The notes beneath the pieces are model-generated. The model ran no database searches. It was not told the DNA's origin and saw only the letters and a list, made by a program, of their open reading frames with translations. This document shows, one piece after another, positions 42,985-51,535 of a stretch of 64,000 bases of DNA; position 1 is the stretch's first letter, and every line of letters starts with the position of its first letter. The translations under genes were made by a program, and so were the position numbers. This stretch comes from Thermoleophilia bacterium (GTDB lineage: Bacteria; Actinomycetota; Thermoleophilia; Gaiellales; Gaiellaceae). The stretch is taken from the NCBI GenBank assembly GCA_025936995.1, contig JAICSH010000002.1:1-64000 (forward strand), given 5' to 3'.

Positions 42985-43328
42985 GGTAAACGGAACTTCG
43001 CGGGCCCGTGATTGCGATCTCGGGCCCGCTTCGTGCCTTTTACTCTGGATCCGCGGGGCGACGGGTTGCTTTTGTGCGCTCGCGCGCGGCGGAGGCCGGC
43101 CCGAGCGCGGTTCGGCCTGCGGCTAAGTCACCGCTTCGCGGATGTCTTAGCCTCCGGCCTTTGGTCTGTGCGAGGTTCGAGACGTTTCGAGCTCTCGTAG
43201 CCGCGACGGAAGAGCGGCCGGAGCCCTGCGCAGCCCCAAGAAAGCTCTACTGCACGCAGCCAACGGGAGACCGCGTCTCCCGTTGGCGGAGTTCCTTCAC
43301 GACCCGGGAAACGCGTAGCGTTTCCCGG
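42985..43328. other. hairpin-rich intergenic region between ridA and CCA enzyme
   Basis: No convincing gene. It contains four further exact inverted repeats. GCGGGCCCG/CGGGCCCGC is at 43000-43029, with a TTTT run 8 nt later. GGCTAAG/CTTAGCC is at 43121-43152, with an inner CCGC-TTC-GCGG. CCAACGGGAGAC/GTCTCCCGTTGG is at 43260-43286 (loop CGC). ACCCGGGAAACGC/GCGTTTCCCGGGT is at 43302-43330 (loop GTA). A frame open from 43008 runs into the CCA gene but is not conserved-looking. The last repeat contains the CCA gene's start. Confidence 0.6.
43316..43321 (+). promoter_or_regulatory. candidate -10 element inside a hairpin, CCA enzyme
   Basis: TAGCGT, 7 nt before the GTG at 43329. It spans the loop and right arm of the 13-bp inverted repeat 43302-43330. 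Confidence 0.45.
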
Positions 43329-44747
43329 GTGCGTCAGATCGAGGATTACGTGCGCTCGCTGGGGCTCGACGCCTACCTCGTCGGGGGTGCTGTGCGCGAC
43401 GAGTTGCTCGGGCTGAACTGGAAGGACGCGGACTTTCTCGTGCCCGGCGTCAACACCGGGGGGCTTCGTGCCCGGCTCGCGCCGTACGGGCGGGTGGACG
43501 ATCTCGTGGTCGCGGATCGGCTCGTCGGCGTGCGATTCCACCCCCGAGACGCGCGGATCCGCAAGCTGACGCCGGCCGGAATCGAGTTCGCGCCGCCCCG
43601 CAAGGAAGTCTCCACCGGCCCGGGCCGGCACGACTTCGAGATCGTCGCGGATCCGTCGCTGTCGGTCGAGGACGACATGCGCCGGCGCGACTTCACCGTC
43701 AACGCGATGGCCCGCCGGCTCGAGACGGGCGAGCTCGTCGACCCGCTCGGCGGCCGGGCGGACCTCGCTGCGCGCCGGCTGCGGACGGTCTCGCCGCAGA
43801 GCTTCCGCGAGGACCCGCTGCGGCTCGTACGGGCGCTCCGCTTCGTGTCGCAGCTCAGCTTCGAGCCGGACGAGGAGCTGCTCGCCCAGATGCGCGAGGA
43901 AGCGCCGGCCGTGAAGCTCGTCTCGGGCGAGCGGATCGGGGGCGGGCTTGCGTCGGACGGGATGGGCGAGCTTTCCAAGCTCCTGCTCGGCTCGGAGCCG
44001 GCGCGGGCGCTGCGGCTGGCCCGCGAGACCGGCGTTCTCGTCGAGCTCCTGCCGGAGTTCGAGCGTGCCGTCGGCTTCGACCAGGAGAGCCGCTACCACG
44101 ACCTCACCGTCGACGAGCACACCTTCGCCGTCGTGCAGGCTGCGGCCGACCGCGGCTTCTCGCTGGCGGTGCGGCTCGCCGCGCTCTTCCACGACCTCGG
44201 CAAGCCGCACGTCGCCTGGCGCGGCCGGGACGAGCGCCTCCACTACTACGCGAAGCCGGGTTTTGCCGACCGAGGTCACGACCAGGTCGGCGCAGACCTC
44301 GCCGCGGACGCGCTGCTCCGCCTTCGCTACCCGAACCTGCTGCGGCAACGGGTCGTGCGGATCGTTCGCCGCCACATGTTCCAGCCCGGGAAGGGGGACG
44401 CACTCCGCGCGCGGCGCTTCCTGCGCCGCAACGGCGACGAGCTCGCCTTCGAGCTCATGGACCACAAGCAGGCCGACCTGCTCGGCAAGCGCGGAAGCGG
44501 AGGTGAGCCGCCGCCGGTCGCCGAGCTCGACGCCCTCGCACGGTTCCGGAAGGTGGTGGAGCAAGAGCGCTCCAGCCCGCACCGGCTGCGCGACCTCGCC
44601 GTCGACGGAAACGACCTCATCCGCGTCGGCTTCCGGCCCGGGCCGCAGCTGGGGCGCATACTCCACGAGCTGCTCGACGCGGTCGTGGAAGATCCCGCGC
44701 TCAACACCCGCGACGGACTGCTCACGCGGGCGAAGGAGCGCCTGTGA
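43329..44747 (+). CDS. cca: CCA tRNA nucleotidyltransferase (HD type)
   Basis: 472 residues. Class II nucleotidyltransferase that builds or repairs the tRNA 3' CCA end. The head domain has YLVGGAVRDELLGLNWKDAD (GxxxRD and DxD metal pair), RRRDFTVNAMA and REDPLRLVRALRF. An HD domain follows (YHDLTVDEHTFAVVQAA; LAALFHDLGKP). A poly(A) polymerase activity cannot be excluded from sequence. GTG 43329 fits the conserved start and a -10 signature, though a GTG at 43350 is possible. Stop overlaps pgeF (GTGA). Confidence 0.9.
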   Translation: MRQIEDYVRSLGLDAYLVGGAVRDELLGLNWKDADFLVPGVNTGGLRARLAPYGRVDDLVVADRLVGVRFHPRDARIRKLTPAGIEFAPPRKEVSTGPGRHDFEIVADPSLSVEDDMRRRDFTVNAMARRLETGELVDPLGGRADLAARRLRTVSPQSFREDPLRLVRALRFVSQLSFEPDEELLAQMREEAPAVKLVSGERIGGGLASDGMGELSKLLLGSEPARALRLARETGVLVELLPEFERAVGFDQESRYHDLTVDEHTFAVVQAAADRGFSLAVRLAALFHDLGKPHVAWRGRDERLHYYAKPGFADRGHDQVGADLAADALLRLRYPNLLRQRVVRIVRRHMFQPGKGDALRARRFLRRNGDELAFELMDHKQADLLGKRGSGGEPPPVAELDALARFRKVVEQERSSPHRLRDLAVDGNDLIRVGFRPGPQLGRILHELLDAVVEDPALNTRDGLLTRAKERL

Positions 44748-45445
44748 TCCGCTGGGAGGTCGACGGCTACGAGGTCGTGTTCACCACACGCGTAGGCGGC
44801 GTGAGCGAAGGGGCATACGCGTCGCTGAACCTCGGCCGCAAGAGCGGTGACGACGTGGAGCGCGTCGACGAGAACCGCCGCATCGCATGCGAGTCGATCG
44901 CCGCGAACGTGGAGAAGCTCGCGCTCAACCATCAGGTGCACTCCGATCGAGTCCTGCGGGCGGCTGCGGCGAGCCGAGGCGAGCGGGCGGACGGGCTGTG
45001 GACGGACGAGCCAGGGCTGCCGATCCTCGCGCTTTCGGCCGACTGCCTGCCGATCGCGCTCGCGCGGGCAGGAGGAGAGCAGCCGGCCGTCGCCGTCCTC
45101 CATGTCGGCTGGCGCGGCCTGCTCGCCGGCATCGTCGCGGCCGGCGTGCGCGCCCTCGGAGCCGACGGCCTCGCCGCAGCGATCGGGCCCGGCATCGGTC
45201 CATGCTGCTACGAGGTGGGGGAGGAGGTGGCGGCGCCGTATCGCGAGCGCTTCGGTGACGGCGTCCTGACGGGGAACCGGCTCGACCTCTGGACGAGCGC
45301 CGAGCGCGCGCTCCGCGCGGCCGGCGTCGAGCACGTCCATCGCCTCGACCGCTGCACCGCCTGCGAGGGCGACGCGTTCTTCTCCCATCGCCGCGACGCG
45401 GGTCGCACGGGCCGGCAGGGGGTGATCGCCTACGTCGCCGGCTGA
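44744..45445 (+). CDS. pgeF: peptidoglycan editing factor PgeF (laccase-domain, YfiH family)
   Basis: 233 residues. YfiH/PgeF proteins remove wrongly incorporated L-Ser from muropeptide precursors (UDP-MurNAc-L-Ser amidase); older annotations call them polyphenol oxidase. Zinc and active-site motifs: NHQVHSDRVL, ALSADCLPIAL, AVLHVGWRGLLAGIV, AAIGPGIGPCCYEVGEEV. Sits in the conserved pgeF-yggS-sepF-yggT-divIVA division cluster; coupled to the CCA gene by a 4-bp overlap. Confidence 0.92.
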   Translation: MIRWEVDGYEVVFTTRVGGVSEGAYASLNLGRKSGDDVERVDENRRIACESIAANVEKLALNHQVHSDRVLRAAAASRGERADGLWTDEPGLPILALSADCLPIALARAGGEQPAVAVLHVGWRGLLAGIVAAGVRALGADGLAAAIGPGIGPCCYEVGEEVAAPYRERFGDGVLTGNRLDLWTSAERALRAAGVEHVHRLDRCTACEGDAFFSHRRDAGRTGRQGVIAYVAG

Positions 45446-45491
45446 GATCCGCGAGCGCTACGAGCGCATCCGCGAGGAGGTCGGCCCGTCG

Positions 45492-46025
45492 GTGACGGTC
45501 GTCGCCGCGACGAAGTACGTCTCGGTCCGGGACATGGCCGCGCTTGCCGAAGCCGGTGTCGAGGTCGTCGGCGAGAACCGTGCGCAGGATCTGCAGGCCA
45601 AGCACGACGTCTACGGGGACGCCTTCCGCTGGCACTTCATCGGGCACCTGCAGAGCCGCAAGGCGCCGCTCGTGAGCGAGCTGTCCGAGCTCTGCCATTC
45701 GCTCGCCTCGGAGTCCGCGGCGCGGAAGCTCACGATCCCGGCGCTCGTGGAGGTCAACCTCTCCGGCGAGCCCACGAAATCCGGGGTGACGCCGGAGGAG
45801 CTGCCGGCGCTGCTCGGGCTCTATCCCGACGTCCGCGGCCTGATGACGATGCCGCCGGCGACGGGCGACCCCGAGGGATCGCGGCCCTACTTCCGACGTC
45901 TGCGCGAGCTCGCCGAGCACCACGGGCTGCGCGATCTCTCGATGGGGACGAGCCAGGATTACCCGGTCGCCGCCGAGGAGGGAGCGACCTACGTCCGGGT
46001 AGGCGCAGTCCTGTGGCCGCGCTAA
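45492..46025 (+). CDS. yggS: YggS-family PLP-binding protein (start uncertain)
   Basis: PLP homeostasis protein (PLPBP/COG0325). PLP Lys in VAATKYVSVRDMA, then VVGENRAQDLQAK, HFIGHLQSRK, VNLSGEPTKSG and LSMGTSQDYPVAAEEGATYV. The GTG at 45492 would give 177 residues and drop the first helix. The in-frame sequence just upstream (IRERYERIREEVGPS) clearly continues the family's N-terminus, but no ATG, GTG or TTG precedes it before a stop. ATC at 45447, 1 nt after the pgeF stop, is the best-placed candidate. Confidence 0.85.
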   Translation: MTVVAATKYVSVRDMAALAEAGVEVVGENRAQDLQAKHDVYGDAFRWHFIGHLQSRKAPLVSELSELCHSLASESAARKLTIPALVEVNLSGEPTKSGVTPEELPALLGLYPDVRGLMTMPPATGDPEGSRPYFRRLRELAEHHGLRDLSMGTSQDYPVAAEEGATYVRVGAVLWPR

Positions 46026-46038
46026 CATCGGCGGCGCC

Positions 46039-46593
46039 ATGGGTCTCTCCGACGTCTGGGCCCGTACCCTCGTCTACTTCGGCATCGCCGAGGAAGAGGA
46101 CTGGGACGAGGACGGCTATCTCACCGAGGACGAGCTCGTCGACGAGTACGACCGTGCGAACGTGCGCCGCTTTCCGGCGCGCCGGTCGCGGGGCGGCTAC
46201 GACGACGACTGGACGGATCCCGAGCCCGAGGACGCGCAGAGGACGAGCATCCTCCGGCCACGGGCCACCGAGACGCGGCGCGTCCGCAACCTCGAGCCCG
46301 TCCGCGGACCGGGCACCTCGCGGGTGCACCTCATCCTTCCGCGCAGCTTCAACGACGCGCAGCAGCTCGCAGACCGCTTCAAGAGCGGCGTCCCCGTGAT
46401 CCTCAACCTCCAGTCGGCGGACGCCGAGCTGTCGAAGCGGCTGATCGACTTCGCCAGCGGCCTCACGTACGCGCTCGACGGCGGCATGCAGCGGATCGCG
46501 GACAAGGTCTTCCTCCTCACGCCGAGCGACGTCGAGCTCTCCGCGGAGGACCGCGCACGGATGCTCGAGCGCGGCTTCTTCAACCAGGCGTAG
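46039..46593 (+). CDS. sepF: cell division protein SepF
   Basis: 184 residues. Short membrane-targeting N-terminal helix (MGLSDVWARTLVYFGI), an acidic variable linker, and the conserved C-terminal FtsZ-binding/dimer domain (LPRSFNDAQQLADRFKSGVP; FASGLTYALDGGMQRI; VFLLTPSDVE). In actinobacteria lacking FtsA, SepF tethers FtsZ to the membrane. TAACAT lies 10 nt before the ATG (46023-46028). Member of the division cluster; ftsZ itself is not in the window. Confidence 0.95.
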   Translation: MGLSDVWARTLVYFGIAEEEDWDEDGYLTEDELVDEYDRANVRRFPARRSRGGYDDDWTDPEPEDAQRTSILRPRATETRRVRNLEPVRGPGTSRVHLILPRSFNDAQQLADRFKSGVPVILNLQSADAELSKRLIDFASGLTYALDGGMQRIADKVFLLTPSDVELSAEDRARMLERGFFNQA

Positions 46594-46632
46594 GGCACAG
46601 GAGAACGCCCCGGAAGGGCGAACCCGGCCCGC

Positions 46633-46944
46633 ATGGGCTGGTCAGCCAGGTTCGCGCTGCTCGCCGACGCGGTGTCGAGCGCGGAGACGTTCGTCAACGT
46701 CTTCATCTCCCTCTACGTCCTCGTGATCCTCGTGTACATCCTCACGAGCTGGCTGCGACTGCCATATTCGCCCACGCTCAACCGGATCCAGCGGTTCCTC
46801 TACGACGTCTGCGAGCCGTACCTGCGCCTCTTCCGGCGCCTGCTTCCGTCGGCCGGAGCCTTCGACTTCTCGCCGATGCTGGCCGTGTTCACGCTCGTCG
46901 CGGCCGACCTGTTCCTCATCTGGATCCTCGACCACTTCCACTGA
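46633..46944 (+). CDS. YggT-family membrane protein
   Basis: 103 residues with two hydrophobic segments (FISLYVLVILVYILTSWL; MLAVFTLVAADLFLIWIL) flanking the conserved amphipathic YDVCEPYLRLFRRLLP. YggT proteins lie between sepF and divIVA in many bacteria and have been linked to division and osmotic stress; the molecular role is not established. A small stem (CGCCC-CGGAA-GGGCG, 46606-46620) precedes the start. Confidence 0.9.
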   Translation: MGWSARFALLADAVSSAETFVNVFISLYVLVILVYILTSWLRLPYSPTLNRIQRFLYDVCEPYLRLFRRLLPSAGAFDFSPMLAVFTLVAADLFLIWILDHFH

Positions 46945-46958
46945 GAGGGGAGACAGCC

Positions 46959-47498
46959 ATGGCACTCACACCCGTAGAGATCAGGCACATGACGCCGCCG
47001 CGCACGGCCCTCCGCGGCTACCGCGTTCCCGCGACCGACCACCTGCTCGAGGAGATCGCGTCGAGCTTCGAGGACGTCTGGCGCGAGCGCGCCGACCTCG
47101 CCGACAAGGTCGAGCAGCTCGAGGCGGACCTCGTCCGCTTCCGCGAGCTCGAGACCTTGCTGCGCACGACTCTCGTCTCCGCGGAGCAAGCATCGGCGCA
47201 GATGCGGGACCAGGCTCGCCGGGAGGCAGAGCTGATCCTCGGCGAGGCCCACGCGGAGGCCCGCGCGATCCAGCGTCAGGCCATCTCCGAGAACGAGCGG
47301 CTGTCGCACGCGTCCCGCCGGCTGCGCGCCCAGCTGACCGAGGCGCTGGCGGCGGTCGACGACGCCGAGCCGGCGGACGCGGCCGAGAGAGAGCCGGCGC
47401 CCGCGACGCCCGGGGACCAGGAGACGGACGCCGAGGCCGAGCGCAGCTGGTACGGCTTCCCGAGCGAGTCGGTCCTGCCGGACGCGGACGCGGCCTGA
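46959..47498 (+). CDS. divIVA: DivIVA / Wag31-like polar growth protein
   Basis: 179 residues. A conserved N-terminal membrane-binding module (TPVEIRHMTPPRTALRGYRV) is followed by a long coiled coil (EEIASSFEDVWRERADLADK onwards) and an acidic tail. DivIVA marks negatively curved membrane at poles and septa and recruits growth machinery. GGGGAG lies 6 nt before the ATG. Close spacing to yggT (14 bp) suggests one transcript. Confidence 0.92.
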   Translation: MALTPVEIRHMTPPRTALRGYRVPATDHLLEEIASSFEDVWRERADLADKVEQLEADLVRFRELETLLRTTLVSAEQASAQMRDQARREAELILGEAHAEARAIQRQAISENERLSHASRRLRAQLTEALAAVDDAEPADAAEREPAPATPGDQETDAEAERSWYGFPSESVLPDADAA

Positions 47499-47526
47499 CG
47501 CAATCGGCTGCGGGCGCGGCCGGACG

Positions 47527-47532
47527 TAAACT
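47527..47532 (+). promoter_or_regulatory. candidate -10 element, leaderless DUF167 gene
   Basis: TAAACT, 6 nt before the ATG at 47539. Confidence 0.45.
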
Positions 47533-47538
47533 GGGCGC

Positions 47539-47847
47539 ATGACCGCTGAGACGACGCGGCTGCGCGTGCGCGTCAGCCCCGGAGCCGGCCGGACGGCTCT
47601 GGTGGGGAGGCACGGAGACGCGTGGAAGGTGCGCGTGACCGAGGCCCCCGAACGGGGACGCGCCAACGAGGCCGTCCTCCGCCTCCTCGCCGAGACGCTC
47701 GCGCTGCCGCGCACGGCGCTGACGCTCGTTTCGGGTCACGGCGGCCGGGAGAAGATCGTGGAGCTGACAGGGGTTGGACCGGCGCTGATCGAGCGGCGTC
47801 TCACATCGGCCGCGAACGGCGACCGGGGGAGAAAGGAGAGGCGGTGA
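47539..47847 (+). CDS. DUF167 (YggU) family protein
   Basis: 102 residues: LRVRVSPGAGRTALVGRHGD, VTEAPERGRANEAVLRLLAE and VSGHGGREKIVEL are the family pattern (small alpha/beta protein, often next to yggT). No known reaction. It starts a coupled run with the dksA-like gene (GTGA overlap), lspA and rluD. Confidence 0.88.
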   Translation: MTAETTRLRVRVSPGAGRTALVGRHGDAWKVRVTEAPERGRANEAVLRLLAETLALPRTALTLVSGHGGREKIVELTGVGPALIERRLTSAANGDRGRKERR

Positions 47848-48215
47848 CGAGCATCGACACCGAGCACTTCCGCGACGCGCTGCTCGAGGAGCGCCGGAAG
47901 GTCGAGCACGCGCTCGCGACCCTCCGCGAGGAACATCCCGGCTCCCTCGACGACGAGGTCGAGGAGATCGGTGCCACGAGCGACAACCACCTCGCCGAGA
48001 CGGCCACGGCAACCCTCGGACGGGAGATCGACTACACGCTCGGCGACAACGCCGAGCAGGTCATCTCCGAGATCGACGCCGCCCTGAAGCGCATCGAGAA
48101 CGGCACGTACGGCACCTGCACCAACTGCGGCTGCGAGATCCCGCAGGCACGGCTGGAGGCGAATCCGTGGGCTTCTCTCTGCATCGACTGCAAGCGAAGA
48201 GCCGAGGGCGGGTGA
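47844..48215 (+). CDS. DksA/TraR C4-type zinc-finger protein
   Basis: 123 residues. N-terminal coiled-coil (FRDALLEERRKVEHALATL), then a C4 zinc finger (CTNCGC...CIDCK) near the C-terminus. DksA-type proteins bind RNA polymerase's secondary channel; in actinobacteria the related RsrA-independent forms are less well understood. GTG start has AGGAG upstream and overlaps the DUF167 stop; its own stop overlaps lspA. Confidence 0.88.
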   Translation: MTSIDTEHFRDALLEERRKVEHALATLREEHPGSLDDEVEEIGATSDNHLAETATATLGREIDYTLGDNAEQVISEIDAALKRIENGTYGTCTNCGCEIPQARLEANPWASLCIDCKRRAEGG

Positions 48216-48766
48216 GCGAGCCTCTGCGGCAGCTGGAGGTGCGGGTCGGCTCTGCGACGGATGCGTTGACGCCTCTCTCTCGCGCGACCCGGTCGTTCGC
48301 GGCGACGCCCGTGCAGTGGCTGGCCCTCGGCGCGATCGCCGTCACAGCGGTCGTCGCGGACCAGGTGACGAAGCACGTCGTCGCGTCCAATCTCGACCTC
48401 GGCGATGCGCTCCACGTCGTCGGGCCGTTCGCGATCCGGCACGTCCGGAACTCCGGCATCGCCTTCGGTCTCTTCTCCAACGCAACGGCGGCAGTCATCG
48501 TCGTCACGGCGATCGCCGTCGGCTGGATGCTCGCGTACTTCGCGCGCTCGGGGGCGCGGCACCCGGTGCTGCCCGTCGCGCTCGGCCTCGTGATCGGCGG
48601 CAGCGTCTCGAACCTCGCCGACCGGGTCCGGCTCGGGTTCGTCACCGACTTCCTCGACTTCCGCTACTGGCCGGCGTTCAACCTCGCGGACAGCTTCATC
48701 GTGATCGGCGTCGGCATCCTGCTCACCGCGCTCGTCCTCGCCGAGCGAGAGCCCTCCAAGCACTGA
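48212..48766 (+). CDS. lspA: prolipoprotein signal peptidase (LspA)
   Basis: 184 residues, four membrane helices. Removes signal peptides from diacylglyceryl-modified prolipoproteins. Catalytic Asp pair in VSNLADRVRLG and FNLADSFIVIG; RHVRNSGIAFGL is the conserved NxGxAFG region. GTG 48212 overlaps the preceding TGA (GTGA); about 20 residues longer at the N-terminus than E. coli LspA. The window encodes several lipoproteins that would be its substrates. Confidence 0.94.
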   Translation: MSEPLRQLEVRVGSATDALTPLSRATRSFAATPVQWLALGAIAVTAVVADQVTKHVVASNLDLGDALHVVGPFAIRHVRNSGIAFGLFSNATAAVIVVTAIAVGWMLAYFARSGARHPVLPVALGLVIGGSVSNLADRVRLGFVTDFLDFRYWPAFNLADSFIVIGVGILLTALVLAEREPSKH

Positions 48767-49659
48767 AGCGCCTCGTCCCGCCCGAGGCCGCGGGAGAGCG
48801 GCTCGACCGCCATCTCGCGGGTCTGCCGGAGGTGGGCTCGCGTGCCGCAGCCGAGCGGTTGCTCGCGGCCGGAGCCGTGCTCGTCGACGGGGAGGCGCGC
48901 GGGAAGAGCCACAAGCTCGCGGGTGGGGAGGAGCTCGAGATCGAGGCTCCGGCGCCGCAGGTCGCCGCCGAGCCGGCGGCTCCACCACCCGAGCTCACCG
49001 TCGCGTACACCGACGAGCACCTCCTCGTCGTCGACAAGCCTGCGGGCGTGGTCGTTCACCCCTCGCCCGGCCATGCCGGCGGCACGCTGGCGCAGGCCCT
49101 GTCCGCCGCTGGAGCCGTGGGTGGGGAGGTGGATCGCCCGGGCATCGTTCACCGCCTCGACCGCGACACGTCGGGCCTGCTCGTGGTCGCGCGCTCGCAC
49201 GAGACGTACGAGCGGCTCCAGCGCGTGGTGCGGCGCCGCGAGCTGACCCGCGAGTACACGGCACTCGTCGTCGGCAGGCCGCGATCGAGGCGCGGAACGA
49301 TCGAGGCACCGATCGGCCGCGACCGGCACGACCGGCTCCGCCACTCGCTCGACACCGACACGCCGCGCGCAGCCGTGACGCACTTCGAGCTCGAGGAGCT
49401 GCTTCCGCGCCACTCTCTCCTGCTCGTGCGCCTCGAGACAGGGCGGACGCACCAGATTCGCGTCCACCTCCAGGCGATCGACCTGCCGGTCTCCGGCGAC
49501 TCGGTCTACGGCGTCGCGGGGGACCTCGGCCTCGAGCGGCAGTTCCTCCACGCGGCGCGGCTGGCGTTCATTCATCCCATCACGGAGGAGACGGTTGACG
49601 TGTCCTCGCCGCTCCCGCCCGATCTCGCCGCCGCCCTCGAAACGGCGCGCCGCAGCTAA
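48763..49659 (+). CDS. rluD: pseudouridine synthase RluD-like, CTG start
   Basis: 298 residues. S4 domain (AGERLDRHLAGLP; LVDGEARGKSHKLAGGE), then the RluA-family catalytic core with HRLDRDTSGLLVVAR (catalytic Asp), TGRTHQIRVHLQAI and HAARLAF. Modifies rRNA uridines. The S4 domain begins right after CTG 48763, which overlaps the lspA TGA (CTGA) just as GTGA/ATGA overlaps do elsewhere here. No ATG, GTG or TTG exists in frame before the S4 domain; a GTG at 48832 would cut into it. Confidence 0.9.
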   Translation: MKRLVPPEAAGERLDRHLAGLPEVGSRAAAERLLAAGAVLVDGEARGKSHKLAGGEELEIEAPAPQVAAEPAAPPPELTVAYTDEHLLVVDKPAGVVVHPSPGHAGGTLAQALSAAGAVGGEVDRPGIVHRLDRDTSGLLVVARSHETYERLQRVVRRRELTREYTALVVGRPRSRRGTIEAPIGRDRHDRLRHSLDTDTPRAAVTHFELEELLPRHSLLLVRLETGRTHQIRVHLQAIDLPVSGDSVYGVAGDLGLERQFLHAARLAFIHPITEETVDVSSPLPPDLAAALETARRS

Positions 49660-49662
49660 CCT
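49657..49662 (+). promoter_or_regulatory. candidate -10 of the rpsB operon, about 110-nt leader
   Basis: TAACCT overlaps the rluD stop codon. Initiation 6-7 nt downstream would give a leader of roughly 110 nt before rpsB, long enough for S2 autoregulation. No known leader motif was identified. Confidence 0.35.
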
Positions 49663-49781
49663 ACCCGGGTCCCGTTCCTACTCCCCGGCGGCCCAGCCGT
49701 GGCGCGCGTGCCTCTCCTCGCGGGAGGTGCGCCTCGACTCCCGCCGGCGCACCACCACAAACGAATCCGGAAGGAGCTTCT

Positions 49782-50723
49782 ATGGCAGTCACCAGTAGCG
49801 CTGGCGCGGTCTCCATGCGCGAGCTGCTCGAGGCCGGAGTCCACTTCGGCCACCAGACCCGGCGCTGGAACCCGAAGATGCGCCGCTTCATCTTCGCCGA
49901 GCGCGGCGGCATCTACATCATCGACCTCACGCAGACCGCCGAGCGGCTCGACGAGGCGCAGCAGTTTCTCCGCAACGTCGCCGAGCGCGGCGGCACCGTC
50001 CTCTTCGTCGGCACGAAGAAGCAGGCGCAGGACGCGGTCGAGCAGGAGGCGAAGCGCGTCGGCATGCCGTACGTCAACCACCGTTGGCTCGGCGGCCTGC
50101 TCACGAACTGGCGCACGATGGCCGACCGCATCGACCGGCTGCACGAGATGCGCCGGCTGCAGGAGGATGGCCAGCTCGAGCTCCTGCCGGCGAAGGAGCG
50201 CATCGCGATGGCCGGCGAGCTCGAGAAGCTCGAGGCGAACCTCGGCGGCGTCGCCGACCTGCGCCGCCAGCCCGACGCGGTGGTGATCGTCGACCTGAAG
50301 AAGGAGGCGCTCGCCGTGCGTGAGGCGCGCCGGCTCGGGATCCCGGTGGTGGCGCTCGTCGACACGAACTGCGACCCCGACGAGGCCGACTACGTCATCC
50401 CGGGGAACGACGACGCGATCCGCTCCTGCAACCTCGTCGTGCATGCGCTCGCCGAGGCCGTCAACAGCGGGAAGCAGAAGGTCTCGGCGCAGGAGCTCGA
50501 GCAGCAGGCCGAGGCGGAGGCTCCCGCCGAGACGCCTGCCGAGAGCGCTCCGGAGGGAGACGTCGAGCAGGTCGCGGCCGGCGAGCAGGTCGAGCCGGTG
50601 ACGGAGGGCGACTCGGTGACCGTCCCGACGGGACAGGATCCGGCGAACGAGGCCGCGGAGGTCACCGAGGCTTCGGAGGCGGCGCTGGGCGACCCGACGA
50701 GTGGACAGGCGGAGGAGGCCTGA
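49782..50723 (+). CDS. rpsB: 30S ribosomal protein S2
   Basis: 313 residues. Core S2 sequence is clear (SMRELLEAGVHFGHQTRRWN; GGIYIIDLTQTAERL; VNHRWLGGLLTNWRT; PDAVVIVDLKKEALAVREA; VIPGNDDAIRS). About 60-70 residues at the C-terminus form an acidic Glu/Ala/Pro tail absent from E. coli S2 but known in several actinobacteria. GGAAGGAG precedes the ATG. TGATG links it to tsf. Confidence 0.97.
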   Translation: MAVTSSAGAVSMRELLEAGVHFGHQTRRWNPKMRRFIFAERGGIYIIDLTQTAERLDEAQQFLRNVAERGGTVLFVGTKKQAQDAVEQEAKRVGMPYVNHRWLGGLLTNWRTMADRIDRLHEMRRLQEDGQLELLPAKERIAMAGELEKLEANLGGVADLRRQPDAVVIVDLKKEALAVREARRLGIPVVALVDTNCDPDEADYVIPGNDDAIRSCNLVVHALAEAVNSGKQKVSAQELEQQAEAEAPAETPAESAPEGDVEQVAAGEQVEPVTEGDSVTVPTGQDPANEAAEVTEASEAALGDPTSGQAEEA

Positions 50724-51535
50724 TGGCGGCCGAGATCTCCGCTCAGCTCGTCCGTGAGCTCCGCGAGCGCACCGGCGCCGGGATGATGGACTGCAAGCGG
50801 GCGCTGCAGGACACGAACGGCGACATGGAGGCGGCGGTCGTCCTGCTGCGCGAGAAGGGCATGGCCAACGCAGCGAAGCGCGCCGACCGCGCGACCACCG
50901 AGGGCCTCGTCGGCTACCGCCTGGCGGAGGACCGCTCGCGCGGCACGATGGTCGCGGTGGGCTGCGAGACCGAGCCGGTCTCGAAGAACGAGGAGTTCCA
51001 GGCCTTCGGCCAGAAGGCGCTCGACCTCGTCGAGGCGGGGGGCATCGACGCCGTCTCCCAACTCGACGCGGAGCGGGTGGAGCTCTCGGGCAAGCTCGGC
51101 GAGAACATCGCGATCGCCGGAGCGGCCCGCTTCGAGGCGGTGAACGGCGGGCGCCTGGCCGCCTACGTCCATCCGCCGGCGAACAAGCTCGGCGTCCTGC
51201 TGCACCTGCGCGGCGGGGACGACGAGCTCGCACGGAACCTCGCGATGCACATCTCGTGGTCGGACCCACGCTGGATCGGCCGCGAGGACGTTCCCGAGGA
51301 CCTCGTCGCCGCCGAGCGCGAGATCTACCTCAACTCCGAAGAGGTGCAGTCGAAGCCCGAGCAGGCGCGTGAGAAGATCGTCGCCGGGATGCTCGACAAG
51401 CGGTTCTTCGCCGAGCGTGGCGGCGTACTCGCGGACCAGCCGTGGATCCACGACGGCTCGCTCACCGTCGGCAAGGTGCTCGCCGACGCCGGGGCCGAGG
51501 TGCTCGAGTTCCAGCGCTTCTCGCTCGCCGGATGA
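50723..51535 (+). CDS. tsf: translation elongation factor Ts
   Basis: 270 residues; nucleotide exchange factor for EF-Tu. N-terminal UBA-like domain [20 protein letters not shown] with the conserved [20 protein letters not shown], then the core with [17 protein letters not shown] (TDF-like region replaced by the common CETEPV form). ATG overlaps the rpsB stop by 1 bp; stop overlaps pyrH (ATGA). Confidence 0.97.
   Translation: MAAEISAQLVRELRERTGAGMMDCKRALQDTNGDMEAAVVLLREKGMANAAKRADRATTEGLVGYRLAEDRSRGTMVAVGCETEPVSKNEEFQAFGQKALDLVEAGGIDAVSQLDAERVELSGKLGENIAIAGAARFEAVNGGRLAAYVHPPANKLGVLLHLRGGDDELARNLAMHISWSDPRWIGREDVPEDLVAAEREIYLNSEEVQSKPEQAREKIVAGMLDKRFFAERGGVLADQPWIHDGSLTVGKVLADAGAEVLEFQRFSLAG

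Noticed and set aside
43160..43200. tRNA-like T-arm sequence GGTTCGA at 43174
   Set aside because: The following bases do not complete the T stem, and no acceptor, D or anticodon arms can be formed around it.
43008..43328. N-terminal extension of the CCA enzyme
   Set aside because: The open frame upstream of 43329 is low-complexity, runs through four hairpins and does not resemble family N-termini.
45416..45491. A separate small gene between pgeF and yggS
   Set aside because: The in-frame sequence here continues the YggS family N-terminal helix, so it belongs to yggS.
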